Notes: generated by a model from the sequence alone, not told the origin. Positions 36,642-46,282 are shown, counted from the stretch's first letter. The stretch is 64,000 nucleotides of DNA from UBA1351 sp965140555 (GCA_965140555.1 OZ223259.1:930001-994000), one strand, 5' to 3'. Program-made: numbers and translations.

Positions 36642-37838
36642 TTATTGTCCTGCTTTAGACAATGGATTTACCCACTGACCACCTATTTTTAATCCAAAAT
36701 GTAGGTGATTCCCTGTCGACCATCCCGTTGAACCAACTTTAGATATGACCTGACCACGAACAACAAAATCACCTTCCGAAACAAGCAATTGAGAATTGTG
36801 GGCATAATGCGTTACAATATGATTACCATTGTCATCAATACCATGATCTACAAGAATATAATTACCGTATGCATTCCCCCAACCGGCAAAGATAACACGT
36901 CCACTAGCCGCTACATGTACTTCTGTGCCATAAGGAGCAGGTATATCAATTCCATCATGGGAACTCGCATAGCCATAAACCGGGTGAATCCGTGGACCAA
37001 AACCCGAAGAAATGCGGGTCCGACCAGGCAGTGGCCAGTCCAACTCTCCATTTCCAAAGACTAAGTCTTGATCCGCATATTGTGCAATCAATTCCTCAAT
37101 CTGGTTATCCACTTCCTCTTTAGCCTCATTCCATGATTCAATCTGTTCTTTTAGAAGGGCCTTATCATTTTCTATGCGTTCGACTTCTGCTACTTTTTGT
37201 GCTCTAAGCGCTTCTGCTTCATTCAACTTCTGCGTATTTTCATCTCTTAATTCATCCAATTCTAATCGCTCAACACGCAATTTCGCTTCATGTTCCTCAA
37301 TCGTTAACTTTATGTTTTCTATACGATCCAACATATCTTGATCATATTCTACAAGCTTATTCAAATATTCTAAGCGATTAAAAAAATCACTCGTCGTTTT
37401 GGATTCAAGCAGTACTTCAAGATACTCTGTCGAACCGTATTCATACATAATTTTAATCCGTTCTTTTGTCAGACGATAATACTCATCTTGCTCTTGACGT
37501 GTTTCTTCAAGATTTAGTGTGGTCGCTTCAATTTCATCTTCTTTTACTTGTATCTTACTTTCTAAATCCAACAATTTTGCCGTCAACGCATTGGCTTTAG
37601 CATCAATATCTAACATTTCTAATTGGCGCGCTGCAATGTCACTTTCTTTAGTTTTTAATTCCTTCTGCGCATCTTCTATAGCTTGATCTAACTTCTTTTG
37701 TTCCTCTTCTAAGTCACTTATCGATGTCTTTGCCAAAGATATAGTACCACTTGTTCCTGATACCGACATAAAGACAAACGCCAAAAGCACAAGTGTAAGA
37801 ATTTTTATATGCATTTTACGGAAAAAGTTGCTATTCAT
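36642..37838 (-). CDS. Secreted coiled-coil M23 peptidoglycan hydrolase, EnvC/PcsB-like role
   Basis: The 398-residue protein has a signal peptide (about 8-36), a long coiled coil (about 38-255, rich in Glu, Lys and Leu heptads), and an M23 LytM domain (about 270-398). The zinc ligands are intact: SHDGIDIPAP (His and Asp) and STGNHLHFGLK (HxH), so it should be an active endopeptidase. Coiled-coil hydrolases next to ftsEX are activated by FtsX in other bacteria (EnvC, PcsB, CwlO). Its place directly after ftsX makes it the likely effector. AGGAGG precedes the ATG. Confidence 0.92.
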   Translation of the reverse strand: MNSNFFRKMHIKILTLVLLAFVFMSVSGTSGTISLAKTSISDLEEEQKKLDQAIEDAQKELKTKESDIAARQLEMLDIDAKANALTAKLLDLESKIQVKEDEIEATTLNLEETRQEQDEYYRLTKERIKIMYEYGSTEYLEVLLESKTTSDFFNRLEYLNKLVEYDQDMLDRIENIKLTIEEHEAKLRVERLELDELRDENTQKLNEAEALRAQKVAEVERIENDKALLKEQIESWNEAKEEVDNQIEELIAQYADQDLVFGNGELDWPLPGRTRISSGFGPRIHPVYGYASSHDGIDIPAPYGTEVHVAASGRVIFAGWGNAYGNYILVDHGIDDNGNHIVTHYAHNSQLLVSEGDFVVRGQVISKVGSTGWSTGNHLHFGLKIGGQWVNPLSKAGQ

Positions 37839-37849
37839 CGTCTATCCTC

Positions 37850-38764
37850 CTATACCTTCAGATAACGTCCGACAGTGAATCGACTTCCCAGAATTCCCAA
37901 CAAAGCGCCTGAAATTAATAACACAGGAGCCAAACTTGTCAGTAATTCATCAACAGGAATGAATACCAGAAAATCTCTTAATAAATAAAAGCGGGTTTCA
38001 ATCTGATCAATGACCTGATTATAAGTGAAATTAATCAGTCCCAGCGGAATAATCGCTCCAATGAGTCCAATTAACGCGCCTTCAACAAGAAAAGGTCCTC
38101 GAATCATAACCGTTTTTGCACCAATATAACGCATAATATTAATCTCACGTTTTCGAAGAGTAATCCCTAAACGTATTGTATTGGATACAATAAACAGCGA
38201 TATAATCGAAAGAATTGCAATAAGAGCAATACTAATATAAGTCACTAAGTTATTCATGTTCTGAACAATGTCTGTTACTTCTCGGGCTTCTTTCACATGA
38301 CGTACTATCGGTTCGGATTCAAGAAGATCAACCAAGGCTCCTTGTTGCTCAATATCCTTGAATAAAATTTGAAGAGAAGCCGACCCTTCCAACGGGTTGT
38401 CTTCATCAAATCCGTCCAATAAGTCTTCTCGTCCTGCAAAATAGTCCACCTTAAACGTGTCCCAAGCTTCCTCTTCACTGATGTATGTCACTTCAAAGAC
38501 TTCATCACGCGCTTCTAATTGATTACGCAATGTCAAAATCTCATTTTCCGTCACTCCATCATTGAAGAATACCGCTATTCCAATCTGATGTTCGAAGGCT
38601 TCTATTGTATGATTCAAATTAACAATAACACAATAGAATACACTAACAACAAAAAGACTTGCCATTATCGTCGTAATGGAAGCCACAGACATTAATCTAT
38701 TCTTGATTAAATTTTTAATCCCTTCAACAAGGCAATAGAAAAGGGTCTTAATTCTCATAGCCAT
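37850..38764 (-). CDS. ftsX: Cell division ABC transporter permease FtsX
   Basis: FtsX is the membrane half of FtsEX, passing ATP-driven conformational change to a wall hydrolase. One N-terminal membrane helix (about 24-47) is followed by an extracellular domain (about 48-165), then three membrane helices (about 175-300) with the FtsX-fold TLRKREINIMRYIGAKTVMIRGPF loop. The 304 residues fit. It overlaps ftsE by 17 bases; a second ATG two codons in is better placed after AAGGGGG, so the true start may be 38758. Confidence 0.94.
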   Translation of the reverse strand: MAMRIKTLFYCLVEGIKNLIKNRLMSVASITTIMASLFVVSVFYCVIVNLNHTIEAFEHQIGIAVFFNDGVTENEILTLRNQLEARDEVFEVTYISEEEAWDTFKVDYFAGREDLLDGFDEDNPLEGSASLQILFKDIEQQGALVDLLESEPIVRHVKEAREVTDIVQNMNNLVTYISIALIAILSIISLFIVSNTIRLGITLRKREINIMRYIGAKTVMIRGPFLVEGALIGLIGAIIPLGLINFTYNQVIDQIETRFYLLRDFLVFIPVDELLTSLAPVLLISGALLGILGSRFTVGRYLKV

Positions 38765-39434
38765 AATCCCCCTTCTGTATGTCTCGAATCATCTTACCAT
38801 GTCGCAACGTAATTACGCGTTTTTTCATTGCATCTACAATTTCTTTATCATGGGTCACAACAACGACTGTTGTTCCTCGCATGTTGATTTCTTGCAATAA
38901 TTTCATGATTTCCCAGGAAATTTTAGGATCCAGATTACCTGTAGGTTCATCCGCTATAAGTAATGCCGGATTATTAGCTAAAGCTCTAGCTAATGCTGTC
39001 CTCTGCTGCTCACCACCGGATAATTCCGTTGGCTTCATCTTCGCCTTAGCGGTCAATCCAACCATAGATAGTAACGTCGGTACCGTCTTTCGGATTATCT
39101 TAGCCGGAGTTTCTGTCACTTTTAACGCAAACGCAACATTTTGGTAAACCGTCATATTCTGTAACAAACGAAAATCCTGGAAAACAACACCCAAATTACG
39201 ACGTAATTTGGGAACTTTTCGCTTGTGCATTCGGGTAATATTAGTGCCTTCAACAAAGATTTTGCCTGATGTCACTTCAACTTCACGCATGAGGGCTTTA
39301 ATAATTGTCGTCTTACCGGAACCACTTCCTCCGACGATAAATACAAATTCACCTTTGCCTATCGAAAAAGAAACATCATCCAAAGCCTTTACACCATTCG
39401 GGTAAATTTTGGTTACATGTTCTAATCGTATCAT
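38748..39434 (-). CDS. ftsE: Cell division ATP-binding protein FtsE
   Basis: This ABC ATPase partner of FtsX has 228 residues. Walker A is GGSGSGKTT, the signature is LSGGEQQRTALARAL, Walker B is LLIADEPTGNLD, and the H-loop is VVTHD. All are standard. It is the first gene of the ftsE-ftsX-hydrolase-ctpB-PDZ-TPR operon. The 40 bases upstream are too short to judge a promoter, so it may also be read through from the CdaR-type gene. Confidence 0.96.
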   Translation of the reverse strand: MIRLEHVTKIYPNGVKALDDVSFSIGKGEFVFIVGGSGSGKTTIIKALMREVEVTSGKIFVEGTNITRMHKRKVPKLRRNLGVVFQDFRLLQNMTVYQNVAFALKVTETPAKIIRKTVPTLLSMVGLTAKAKMKPTELSGGEQQRTALARALANNPALLIADEPTGNLDPKISWEIMKLLQEINMRGTTVVVVTHDKEIVDAMKKRVITLRHGKMIRDIQKGDYGYEN

Positions 39435-39474
39435 TATTACGCCTCCCTTATCCTAACGGATAAGTGTCTATGTA

Positions 39475-40569
39475 CTAGTAAAGATCGGATTGACTCATAT
39501 ATCTCATATATTTAACAACCATTAATGCAATCTTGAATGTAATCGCATCTTCAAAAGTCCGTAAATCCAATCCTGTATTTTTAAGTAATTTATCCAAACG
39601 GTACACAAGGGTATTACGATGGATATAAAGTTGTCTTGATGTCTCCGACACATTCAAACTATTCTCAAAAAATTTATTAATCGTTACTAATGTTTCTTCA
39701 TCAAACTCATCCGGAGATTGACCTTGGAAAATTTCACTAATAAACATTTTACATAGTGGAATCGGTAATTGATATATTAATCGACCGATACCCAAGTTCT
39801 CATAAGCCATTACATGATCTTCCGTGTAGAAAATCTTACCGACCTCTAAGGCCATTTTTGCTTCTTTATAAGACTTCGATACGTCCTTGATGTCATTGAC
39901 AACCGTACCGATTGATACATATACAGAACTCATAGCTTCTGCATTTAATGTATCAACAATCATTTTTGCCAATTTTTCAATATCTTCTATGGTGTCCGTT
40001 GCTTTTAGTTCCTTGACTAATATAATATTACGTTCGTCCACAGCTGTAATAAAATCTTTGGTTTTAGATGGGAAAATACTGCGTACGACTTCTAATGCAT
40101 TATTGTCCTTCTCAAATTTTGTTTCTACAATCATGGAAACACGACGTACATCTGTTTCAATATGTAATTTTTTTGAACGATTATATATGTCCACAAGCAA
40201 CAAGTTATCCAAAAGAAGATTTTTAACAAAGTTATCCTTATCATATCGTTCTTTGTAAGCAACTAAAAGATTTTGAATCTGAAAGGATGCAATTTTACCG
40301 ATTTTGTAAACATCTTCGGCCTCACCACGAGCGGAGATAACATACTCTACACTATGGTCATCGAAAACTTTAAAAAATTGATACCCTTGTACTAATTGGC
40401 TTTCTGCCTGGGAATTAACAAAATCCGGCACAGCAAAATTATACTCTTCTAATTTATTTTCTTCAGTTGTCGCTAAAATCTTGCCATCAGGATCCATGAC
40501 ACTCAATTCAATACGTGTAATTGTCTTCAGTCCATCAATCGTATTTTGAATTATCTGATTTGATATCAT
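39475..40569 (-). CDS. CdaR/PucR-family transcriptional regulator
   Basis: This 364-residue regulator has an N-terminal sugar-diacid-recognition-type sensor domain (about 1-130: IIQNTIDGLKTITRIELSVMDPDGKILATTE), a middle region, and a C-terminal PucR-type helix-turn-helix (about 305-355: FENSLNVSETSRQLYIHRNTLVYRLDKL). The family usually responds to small organic acids or sugars. It lies just downstream of the MsmK/UgpC-type ATPase, separated by a terminator, so a role in carbohydrate uptake is plausible but unproven. AAGGAG precedes the ATG. Confidence 0.88.
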   Translation of the reverse strand: MISNQIIQNTIDGLKTITRIELSVMDPDGKILATTEENKLEEYNFAVPDFVNSQAESQLVQGYQFFKVFDDHSVEYVISARGEAEDVYKIGKIASFQIQNLLVAYKERYDKDNFVKNLLLDNLLLVDIYNRSKKLHIETDVRRVSMIVETKFEKDNNALEVVRSIFPSKTKDFITAVDERNIILVKELKATDTIEDIEKLAKMIVDTLNAEAMSSVYVSIGTVVNDIKDVSKSYKEAKMALEVGKIFYTEDHVMAYENLGIGRLIYQLPIPLCKMFISEIFQGQSPDEFDEETLVTINKFFENSLNVSETSRQLYIHRNTLVYRLDKLLKNTGLDLRTFEDAITFKIALMVVKYMRYMSQSDLY

Positions 40570-40623
40570 ATTCTTATCTCCTTATAGTGTTGTATTCTTC
40601 TACCATTCTATAGCAAAACATAC

Positions 40624-40663
40624 AAAAATGAAAGAGGGAATGCACATTTTTGTGCATTCCCTC
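40624..40663 (-). terminator. Terminator after the sugar ABC ATPase gene
   Basis: Minus strand GAGGGAATGCAC pairs perfectly with GTGCATTCCCTC over a six-base loop and is followed by TTTCATTTTT. It separates the ATPase gene from the regulator. Confidence 0.9.
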
Positions 40664-40681
40664 CAAGTATATATAACTTAA

Positions 40682-41797
40682 TTACTTTGTTTTTATAACT
40701 TTTTCAGTTTCTTTATCGAACAAATGTAAACGTTCAAGATCGAATGCCAATTTAACAGTATCGTTTGGTTTAACATCAAAACGAGGATCTGTTTTTGCTG
40801 TTACATCAAATGAATCCACACTACCGATAATGTTCAATTCCGCACCTAACATTTCAATAACGTTAACATTAAAGCTTACGATAGCTTCCGGATATTGCTC
40901 AATATAAGTTTCATCTTCATGAATATCTTCTGGACGAATACCAAAGATAATCTCTTTATCAACATAGCCGCCATCAATCATTGCTTTTGTATCAACAGGA
41001 TTTAATTTGATTGTATTTGTACCAAAGTTCAATACAACATCATTCCCTGATTTAACAACTTTAGCATCCAAAAAGTTCATTTGAGGTGAACCGATGAAAC
41101 CAGCAACGAATAAATTTTGTGGACGATCATATAAGTTAGAAGGTGTATCCACTTGTTGGATAATACCATCTTTCATAACAACGATACGAGTACCGAGTGT
41201 CATCGCTTCGACTTGGTCATGTGTTACATAGATAATTGTTGTTTGTAGACGTTGGTGAAGTCTTGAAATCTCGATACGCATTTGTACACGTAGTTTAGCA
41301 TCTAAGTTTGACAAAGGCTCATCCATCAAGAATACTTTAGGTTCACGTACAATCGCACGACCCATAGCAACACGTTGACGTTGACCACCTGATAAGGCTT
41401 TAGGACGTCTGTCAAGTAATGCTTCAATACCAAGAATTTTAGCAGCTTCTTGAACGCGACGTTCAATTTCAGCTTTAGGTGTTTTTCTTAATTTAAGACC
41501 GAATGCCATGTTATCATAAACAGTCATATGAGGATACAACGCATAGTTTTGGAATACCATCGCGATATCACGATCTTTAGGTTCAACATCGTTGACCATA
41601 CGATCACCAATCCATAATTCACCTTCTGTAATCTCTTCCAAACCGGCGATCATACGAAGTGTTGTAGATTTACCACAACCTGATGGACCAACGAAAATAA
41701 TAAATTCTTTGTCTCCAATTTCCAAGTTAAAATCTTGTACTGCTGTTACGCCACCGGCGTAAACTTTTTTGATGTTTTTAAGTGATAAGCTTGCCAT
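40682..41797 (-). CDS. Sugar ABC transporter ATPase, MsmK/UgpC/MalK type
   Basis: This 371-residue ATPase energises CUT1 carbohydrate importers. Walker A is GPSGCGKSTTLRMIAGLEE, the signature LSGGQRQRVAMGRAI, Walker B VFLMDEPLSNLDAKLR, the H-loop THDQ, and a C-terminal OB-type regulatory domain (about 240-371) with FGIRPEDI is present. There is no permease or binding protein beside it. In Firmicutes one such ATPase often serves many sugar transporters, which would explain a solitary, strongly expressed gene with its own terminator. A GGGGG site precedes the ATG. Confidence 0.93.
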   Translation of the reverse strand: MASLSLKNIKKVYAGGVTAVQDFNLEIGDKEFIIFVGPSGCGKSTTLRMIAGLEEITEGELWIGDRMVNDVEPKDRDIAMVFQNYALYPHMTVYDNMAFGLKLRKTPKAEIERRVQEAAKILGIEALLDRRPKALSGGQRQRVAMGRAIVREPKVFLMDEPLSNLDAKLRVQMRIEISRLHQRLQTTIIYVTHDQVEAMTLGTRIVVMKDGIIQQVDTPSNLYDRPQNLFVAGFIGSPQMNFLDAKVVKSGNDVVLNFGTNTIKLNPVDTKAMIDGGYVDKEIIFGIRPEDIHEDETYIEQYPEAIVSFNVNVIEMLGAELNIIGSVDSFDVTAKTDPRFDVKPNDTVKLAFDLERLHLFDKETEKVIKTK

Positions 41798-41943
41798 GAT
41801 TTAATAGCCCCCTTGTGAACGAATGATTAAGTACTGTTTCCTATGTACACAATGATACTATAAAAAAATCTTTAAAACTATAGCTTAAATCCACAAAAGC
41901 CCCATTTTCAATTTGTTCATATTGTCTTCACAAAAGATTCATG

Positions 41944-41987
41944 ATGCGATTTGCCTATAAACGCGAGGCTACTCTATGCGATTTGCC
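41944..41987. repeat. Direct repeat of ATGCGATTTGCC in an otherwise empty gap
   Basis: The 12-mer occurs at 41944-41955 and 41976-41987, a 32-base period, and the second is followed by a small TTGCC/GGCAA hairpin. It lies in the 243-base gap between yitT and the ABC ATPase. The remaining gap is AT-rich, with no clear promoter or terminator. Confidence 0.6.
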
Positions 41988-42040
41988 CAAATGAAGGCAA
42001 GTAATTGTCCTATAAATTCCTTTTATCTGTTTAATATGTC

Positions 42041-42934
42041 CTATTTTATTGCTACATTTTTAGTTGTCTCGTATTCTACAAAACCTTCTCCTACAACCTC
42101 CCGAACATCTGCAACAATAACAAATGCAAAACTGTCAATATCTCGCACAATTTCTTTTAGCTTGACAATCTCTCTTTTAGATACAACGCACAACAGCACT
42201 TCACGGTCAACTTCCGTATACTTCCCTTTACCTTTAAGCCCTGTGACTCCGCGATCTAATACAGTCATTAATTGTTTGGCAATGATGTCGTGTTTATCCG
42301 AAATAATAAAGGCCGCTTTTGAAAAATGAATCCCTTCCAAAATACCATCAATGACCTTAACGGATATATACATGGATATAATTGCATACATGGCTTTTTC
42401 CGCTCCAAAAATGTATAACCCAAAAATAACAATCATAGCATCTAAAAACATCATGATCTGAGCTACTGAAATGTGTTTAAAAAAATGTTGAATAATACTG
42501 GCTGCCAAATCCGTACCGCCTGTTGTTGAGAAGGCACTAAAAACCAAACCCAATCCGACACCTGCCATGACTCCACCAAACACACTACCTAGAAGGATGT
42601 CTGTCGTAATACCTTCAAAATATTGCGTATAGAATAGGGCAAAGGATAGGTAGAAGGTAGCAAAAAGACTTCGCATTCCAAAATGTCTTCCTTTAATTAT
42701 AACTGCCATAACAAAAAGAGGTATATTTATAGCAATATTTGTAACATAGATCGGTATACCGCCTTCAATGAAATTAGCTGTCAATGACTTTATTACAATA
42801 GCGAGACCGGTCACACCACCTGTCACCATATTTAAAGGGTCAAAGAACATGTTAATGGACAACGCTAATATCGTTGTCCCCACAATAATAAGAATAAAAT
42901 CCATAATCCAATGTCGTTTTGATTTAATAACCAT
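42041..42934 (-). CDS. YitT family membrane protein with DUF2179 domain
   Basis: The 297-residue protein has about five membrane segments in residues 10-200 (first FILIIVGTTILALSINMFF) with the YitT signature NMVTGGVTGLAIV, then a cytosolic DUF2179 domain (about 215-297: ISDKHDIIAKQLMTVLDRGVTGLKGKGKY). The function is not established; the family is often annotated as a transporter. An ATG at 42934 is chosen (AGAGG eight bases ahead) because the longer frame starts at TTG. It lies 31 bases after the glycosyltransferase gene. Confidence 0.88.
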   Translation of the reverse strand: MVIKSKRHWIMDFILIIVGTTILALSINMFFDPLNMVTGGVTGLAIVIKSLTANFIEGGIPIYVTNIAINIPLFVMAVIIKGRHFGMRSLFATFYLSFALFYTQYFEGITTDILLGSVFGGVMAGVGLGLVFSAFSTTGGTDLAASIIQHFFKHISVAQIMMFLDAMIVIFGLYIFGAEKAMYAIISMYISVKVIDGILEGIHFSKAAFIISDKHDIIAKQLMTVLDRGVTGLKGKGKYTEVDREVLLCVVSKREIVKLKEIVRDIDSFAFVIVADVREVVGEGFVEYETTKNVAIK

Positions 42935-42964
42935 GTTCAAACCTCTACTTTCTAATTCACCTAT

Positions 42965-43705
42965 TTATGATTGATAGTTTTTACCAACTACAATCATCTT
43001 TATAAGAAATCGCGGTAACTGCAACATACGCTTCGCACGACTTGGTTGTTTGATTAATCGAAACAGCCATTCAATATTTAGTCGAACAAAAAAATCCGGC
43101 GCACGTTTTACAACACCTGCCATAACATCAATAGATCCACCGACTCCCATTATAACTTTGGCACCCAAACGATGTCGATTAGCTTCAATAAAATATTCTT
43201 GTCGTGGTGCCCCAAGCCCCACAAGCAAGAAATCAGGTTTTAGCGACGCAATCTGTTCAATAACCGCTTCCTGATCCTTTTCATAGCCATCACTATATCC
43301 TACAAATGTTAAACCGGGATACTGACGTATCATCTTCTCAACTGCCTGTTTTGCCACACCCGGTTTTGCTCCATATAGATACACTGTTTTATTCGTCAAC
43401 TTGAGTTTGTCAAAGACGTGTTGTATCAAATCATATCCTGCCACGCGTTCGCGAATCTCTCCACCAATAATCCGTGAGCCCATAACCACACCGATCCCGT
43501 CAGGTATAACAAGTGCCCCTTTATTAAGAGCATCTTGTAAGTCTTTATTATCATAGGCCGCCATAACAATCTCCGGATTTGGTGTATACACCACATCCGG
43601 AGATTCACATTCCGTAAAACTCAACATTTTATTTACAGCTTGATCCATTGAAACGACGTCAAAATAAACTCCAAGTATATTTTCTCTTACTCTTGTCTGT
43701 TCCAT
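42965..43705 (-). CDS. WecG/TagA/CpsF family glycosyltransferase
   Basis: The family adds N-acetylmannosamine(uronate) to undecaprenyl-linked GlcNAc in making wall teichoic acid or related polymers. Motifs are ADGIGVV-like PDGIGVVMGSRI, ERVAGYDLI, GAKPGVA, and LLVGLGAPRQEYFI. The 246 residues fit. There is no signal peptide, and a basic C-terminal tail suggests membrane contact. It follows an LCP ligase by 18 bases, a sensible pairing of polymer synthesis with attachment. Confidence 0.92.
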   Translation of the reverse strand: MEQTRVRENILGVYFDVVSMDQAVNKMLSFTECESPDVVYTPNPEIVMAAYDNKDLQDALNKGALVIPDGIGVVMGSRIIGGEIRERVAGYDLIQHVFDKLKLTNKTVYLYGAKPGVAKQAVEKMIRQYPGLTFVGYSDGYEKDQEAVIEQIASLKPDFLLVGLGAPRQEYFIEANRHRLGAKVIMGVGGSIDVMAGVVKRAPDFFVRLNIEWLFRLIKQPSRAKRMLQLPRFLIKMIVVGKNYQS

Positions 43706-43723
43706 GAGAAAAAAAGTTCCTTT

Positions 43724-45136
43724 CTAGTTTTTATCTGCATCCGTATTACCGATAGCGATAATAACTTGATACTCCGCATCTTCCATACTTTCATCCACTC
43801 GGATGGTCGGATCATTAAAGAATTCTCCTAACTCTTCCGCCACTTCACGAGCAGGCGCTGTGATGATCGTTCGATTTAATGGTTTATTCTCATAATTACT
43901 GGCATCAATAACATCGTATCCTAGCTCCTTCAATTTTTTTTGCCAAGATCCTGCAAGTCCACTGACATTGGTTCCGTTTTGCACTGAAATGGTTAATGTC
44001 TTTGCATCCATCATCTCAACCGGGTTGACATCTACTGTCGGCTTATCGTTAGTCAATGTATCCACCGTATCTTCTTCCCCATCTACTGAGTCTTCCTCTT
44101 GTTGAGACGCATCCGATGTCGTCTCTTCAACATCCGGTCGATTTAAAATTTCTTCAAACAGCTCCTTTGTAGCAGAAACATCATATCCATAGGAACCGCC
44201 CTTAACGCCATCTCCGGGTAATGTAACAAAATTCACTTTGTCTACGGATAACTCATCGATATACATCAAGTAATCCACAGCATCACTAAAATTTGTTGTT
44301 ACTTTCGTCATAAATGTTTGTGCTAAACTCATTAGATTCATTTTCGTTTCAGGTTCAAGAAGTTGCTTCATAAATGCTTTCATAAACAAATGTTGGGTAT
44401 CGATACGTCCGATATCTTGATTCGCATACCCTTTTCTAAATCGTATCAGTCCCTCGGCTTTAGCACCATTGATTTCCTGTGGACCGGCATCTAGATTAAT
44501 GACTAAATTTCCGGGTACATCCGTATATTTCATAGCCCTTGGGACATCCATATAAATCGGCCCCACTGCATCAACAATATCCTTAAAACCGGCTAAATCC
44601 ATATTCACATAGTAATCCACATCAACATCAAATACACCTTCAATAACTTTAACCGATACATCATTCCTATTCTTAGCATTCACATAGGCAGGAATTGCAT
44701 TGATACGAGTTGATTGTTTTACATCCGGACGCGCATCATGAATATCTTTATAAATGTCATCGGGGATTTTAACTACTGTATCTCTCGGAATAGATACAAT
44801 GTCCAAATATCCGGTTTTATGATGGAAGAATACCAACATGGTAACATCTGTACGATAACCGTCTTTATCCACACCAAATACCGCAACTGTTGTTATCTTT
44901 TTATCCTTCAAATAGGATGCCTCGTCATTACTCAATACGTCGTCAATCCCCTCTTCCTCTGTTGCCCCGGCACCTTCATTAAAATGCAATCGACTTAATA
45001 TATTATTCTTTGCAATCTGGACGGCACCAAAGGTACCGATTCCGGCTACCAGAATAAAAATAACAAAGGATGCAAAAAATATTCGAATGAATTTATTCAG
45101 TAATCGTATGCGTCTTGATTTCTTTTTTCTTGCCAT
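43724..45136 (-). CDS. LytR-CpsA-Psr (LCP) ligase with LytR_C domain
   Basis: The 470-residue protein has a basic N-terminus and one membrane anchor (about 15-38), an extracellular LCP domain (about 85-280: FGVDKDGYRTDVTMLVFF, VSIPRDT, and GLIRFRKGYANQDIGRIDTQHLF, with the conserved Arg and Asp residues), an acidic linker (about 340-370), and a C-terminal LytR_C domain (about 378-465: SVQNGTNVSGLAGSWQKKLKELGYDV). LCP enzymes move polymer precursors to peptidoglycan. AGAGGTG precedes the start. Confidence 0.93.
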   Translation of the reverse strand: MARKKKSRRIRLLNKFIRIFFASFVIFILVAGIGTFGAVQIAKNNILSRLHFNEGAGATEEEGIDDVLSNDEASYLKDKKITTVAVFGVDKDGYRTDVTMLVFFHHKTGYLDIVSIPRDTVVKIPDDIYKDIHDARPDVKQSTRINAIPAYVNAKNRNDVSVKVIEGVFDVDVDYYVNMDLAGFKDIVDAVGPIYMDVPRAMKYTDVPGNLVINLDAGPQEINGAKAEGLIRFRKGYANQDIGRIDTQHLFMKAFMKQLLEPETKMNLMSLAQTFMTKVTTNFSDAVDYLMYIDELSVDKVNFVTLPGDGVKGGSYGYDVSATKELFEEILNRPDVEETTSDASQQEEDSVDGEEDTVDTLTNDKPTVDVNPVEMMDAKTLTISVQNGTNVSGLAGSWQKKLKELGYDVIDASNYENKPLNRTIITAPAREVAEELGEFFNDPTIRVDESMEDAEYQVIIAIGNTDADKN

Positions 45137-45181
45137 AACTACACCTCTTTTTAGTATATCAATCTTACGTTCATTGTTCTC

Positions 45182-46282
45182 TTAATTTGCTGTTGTCTCT
45201 TTAGTATTCTCATCCTCTTCCTTATCCTCCGAGGCTACATTAAGTTCCTGCTCGTCATCATCGCCTCGTTCAAGAAATTTTTGGACCGCTTCATGGGTTT
45301 TTTCCATATCCCATCCCACATAATTAGCAACACGCCCTTCTCCATTCTTATCCGTATAGGGAATATCAAAGAAGTAGTTAGGTATAGTCATCATATTCTC
45401 TTTATTCAGCAAATTGCTACGATCCATTTCATAGAAATAATGGGCATAATCCATAGCAAAACTTAAACCAAAATCCGAATCAAAGATGTTGTAGAACACA
45501 TTAATGAGTTGTGTCATCTGACCAAACTCTGTAATTGATCCACTTACTTGCTCAAATAAAGCCGCAATAAATTCTTGTTGCACCTTAATTCGTTCTAAGT
45601 CACCTTTTACATAGCCTCTAAAGCGAACGAGTTGCTCCGCATGATCACCATCTAGCAATTGCTGTCCTTTGTGCAAGTTAATATACAAATCTTGCCTTCT
45701 ATCTATATGGTACATACGTCTCGGAACATAAAAGTCTACACCACCTACTGCATCAACAACATCCTTAAAACCTGTTGTGTCAATGGTCGCCATATAATCA
45801 ATATCAAGGCCCACGACTTTACCCACAATTTCTCGAACTTGTTGTAAGGCCTCAGGGGTTTTGCCTAAGTATCCATATACTTCTGTTAATTTACAATATT
45901 GAATATTTATATTTGGATTCTCTTCTTTCATCGACTTAAAGGGTTCTTCTCTAAAATCAATTATCGAGTCTCTCGGAACAGAAATAATCTTAAATTCATT
46001 GACTTCAGGATCAAAATGTCCGACCATGATAACATCAGTTAATCCCAACGACTTATCAAAACCTATGAGCAAACCGTTAAAAGATTCAGGATGAAACTGT
46101 TCCGGTTCAGGTTCAACCTCTTGGGGTTTCTCCTCCGGCACTTCAACAATAGGTTCCTTATCAATCACACTTATATCTGGTTCAACGGCTTTACTATGGC
46201 CACTCATACTTATGATTGCTACTATGAATATAACAACAACGCACCCTACCATCCCTAATATTTGTTTTGTCTCTCTATCCAT
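45182..46282 (-). CDS. LCP family ligase, short form
   Basis: A second LCP protein of 366 residues: a membrane anchor (about 8-28), a Pro/Glu-rich linker (about 37-65), and an LCP domain with LLIGFDKSLGLTDVIMVGHF, SVPRDSIIDF and QLVRFRGYVKGDLERIKVQQEF. It lacks the LytR_C domain and ends in an acidic tail. I choose the ATG at 46282 (MDRETKQ), which has TAGGAATAG ahead. It is likely cotranscribed with the next LCP gene, 45 bases away. Paralogues often share work. Confidence 0.92.
   Translation of the reverse strand: MDRETKQILGMVGCVVVIFIVAIISMSGHSKAVEPDISVIDKEPIVEVPEEKPQEVEPEPEQFHPESFNGLLIGFDKSLGLTDVIMVGHFDPEVNEFKIISVPRDSIIDFREEPFKSMKEENPNINIQYCKLTEVYGYLGKTPEALQQVREIVGKVVGLDIDYMATIDTTGFKDVVDAVGGVDFYVPRRMYHIDRRQDLYINLHKGQQLLDGDHAEQLVRFRGYVKGDLERIKVQQEFIAALFEQVSGSITEFGQMTQLINVFYNIFDSDFGLSFAMDYAHYFYEMDRSNLLNKENMMTIPNYFFDIPYTDKNGEGRVANYVGWDMEKTHEAVQKFLERGDDDEQELNVASEDKEEDENTKETTAN

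Noticed and set aside
41900..42040. c-di-GMP riboswitch (GGGCAAA-like text on the minus strand)
   Set aside because: Only a short resemblance; the conserved GEMM tetraloop, receptor and second helix are not present.
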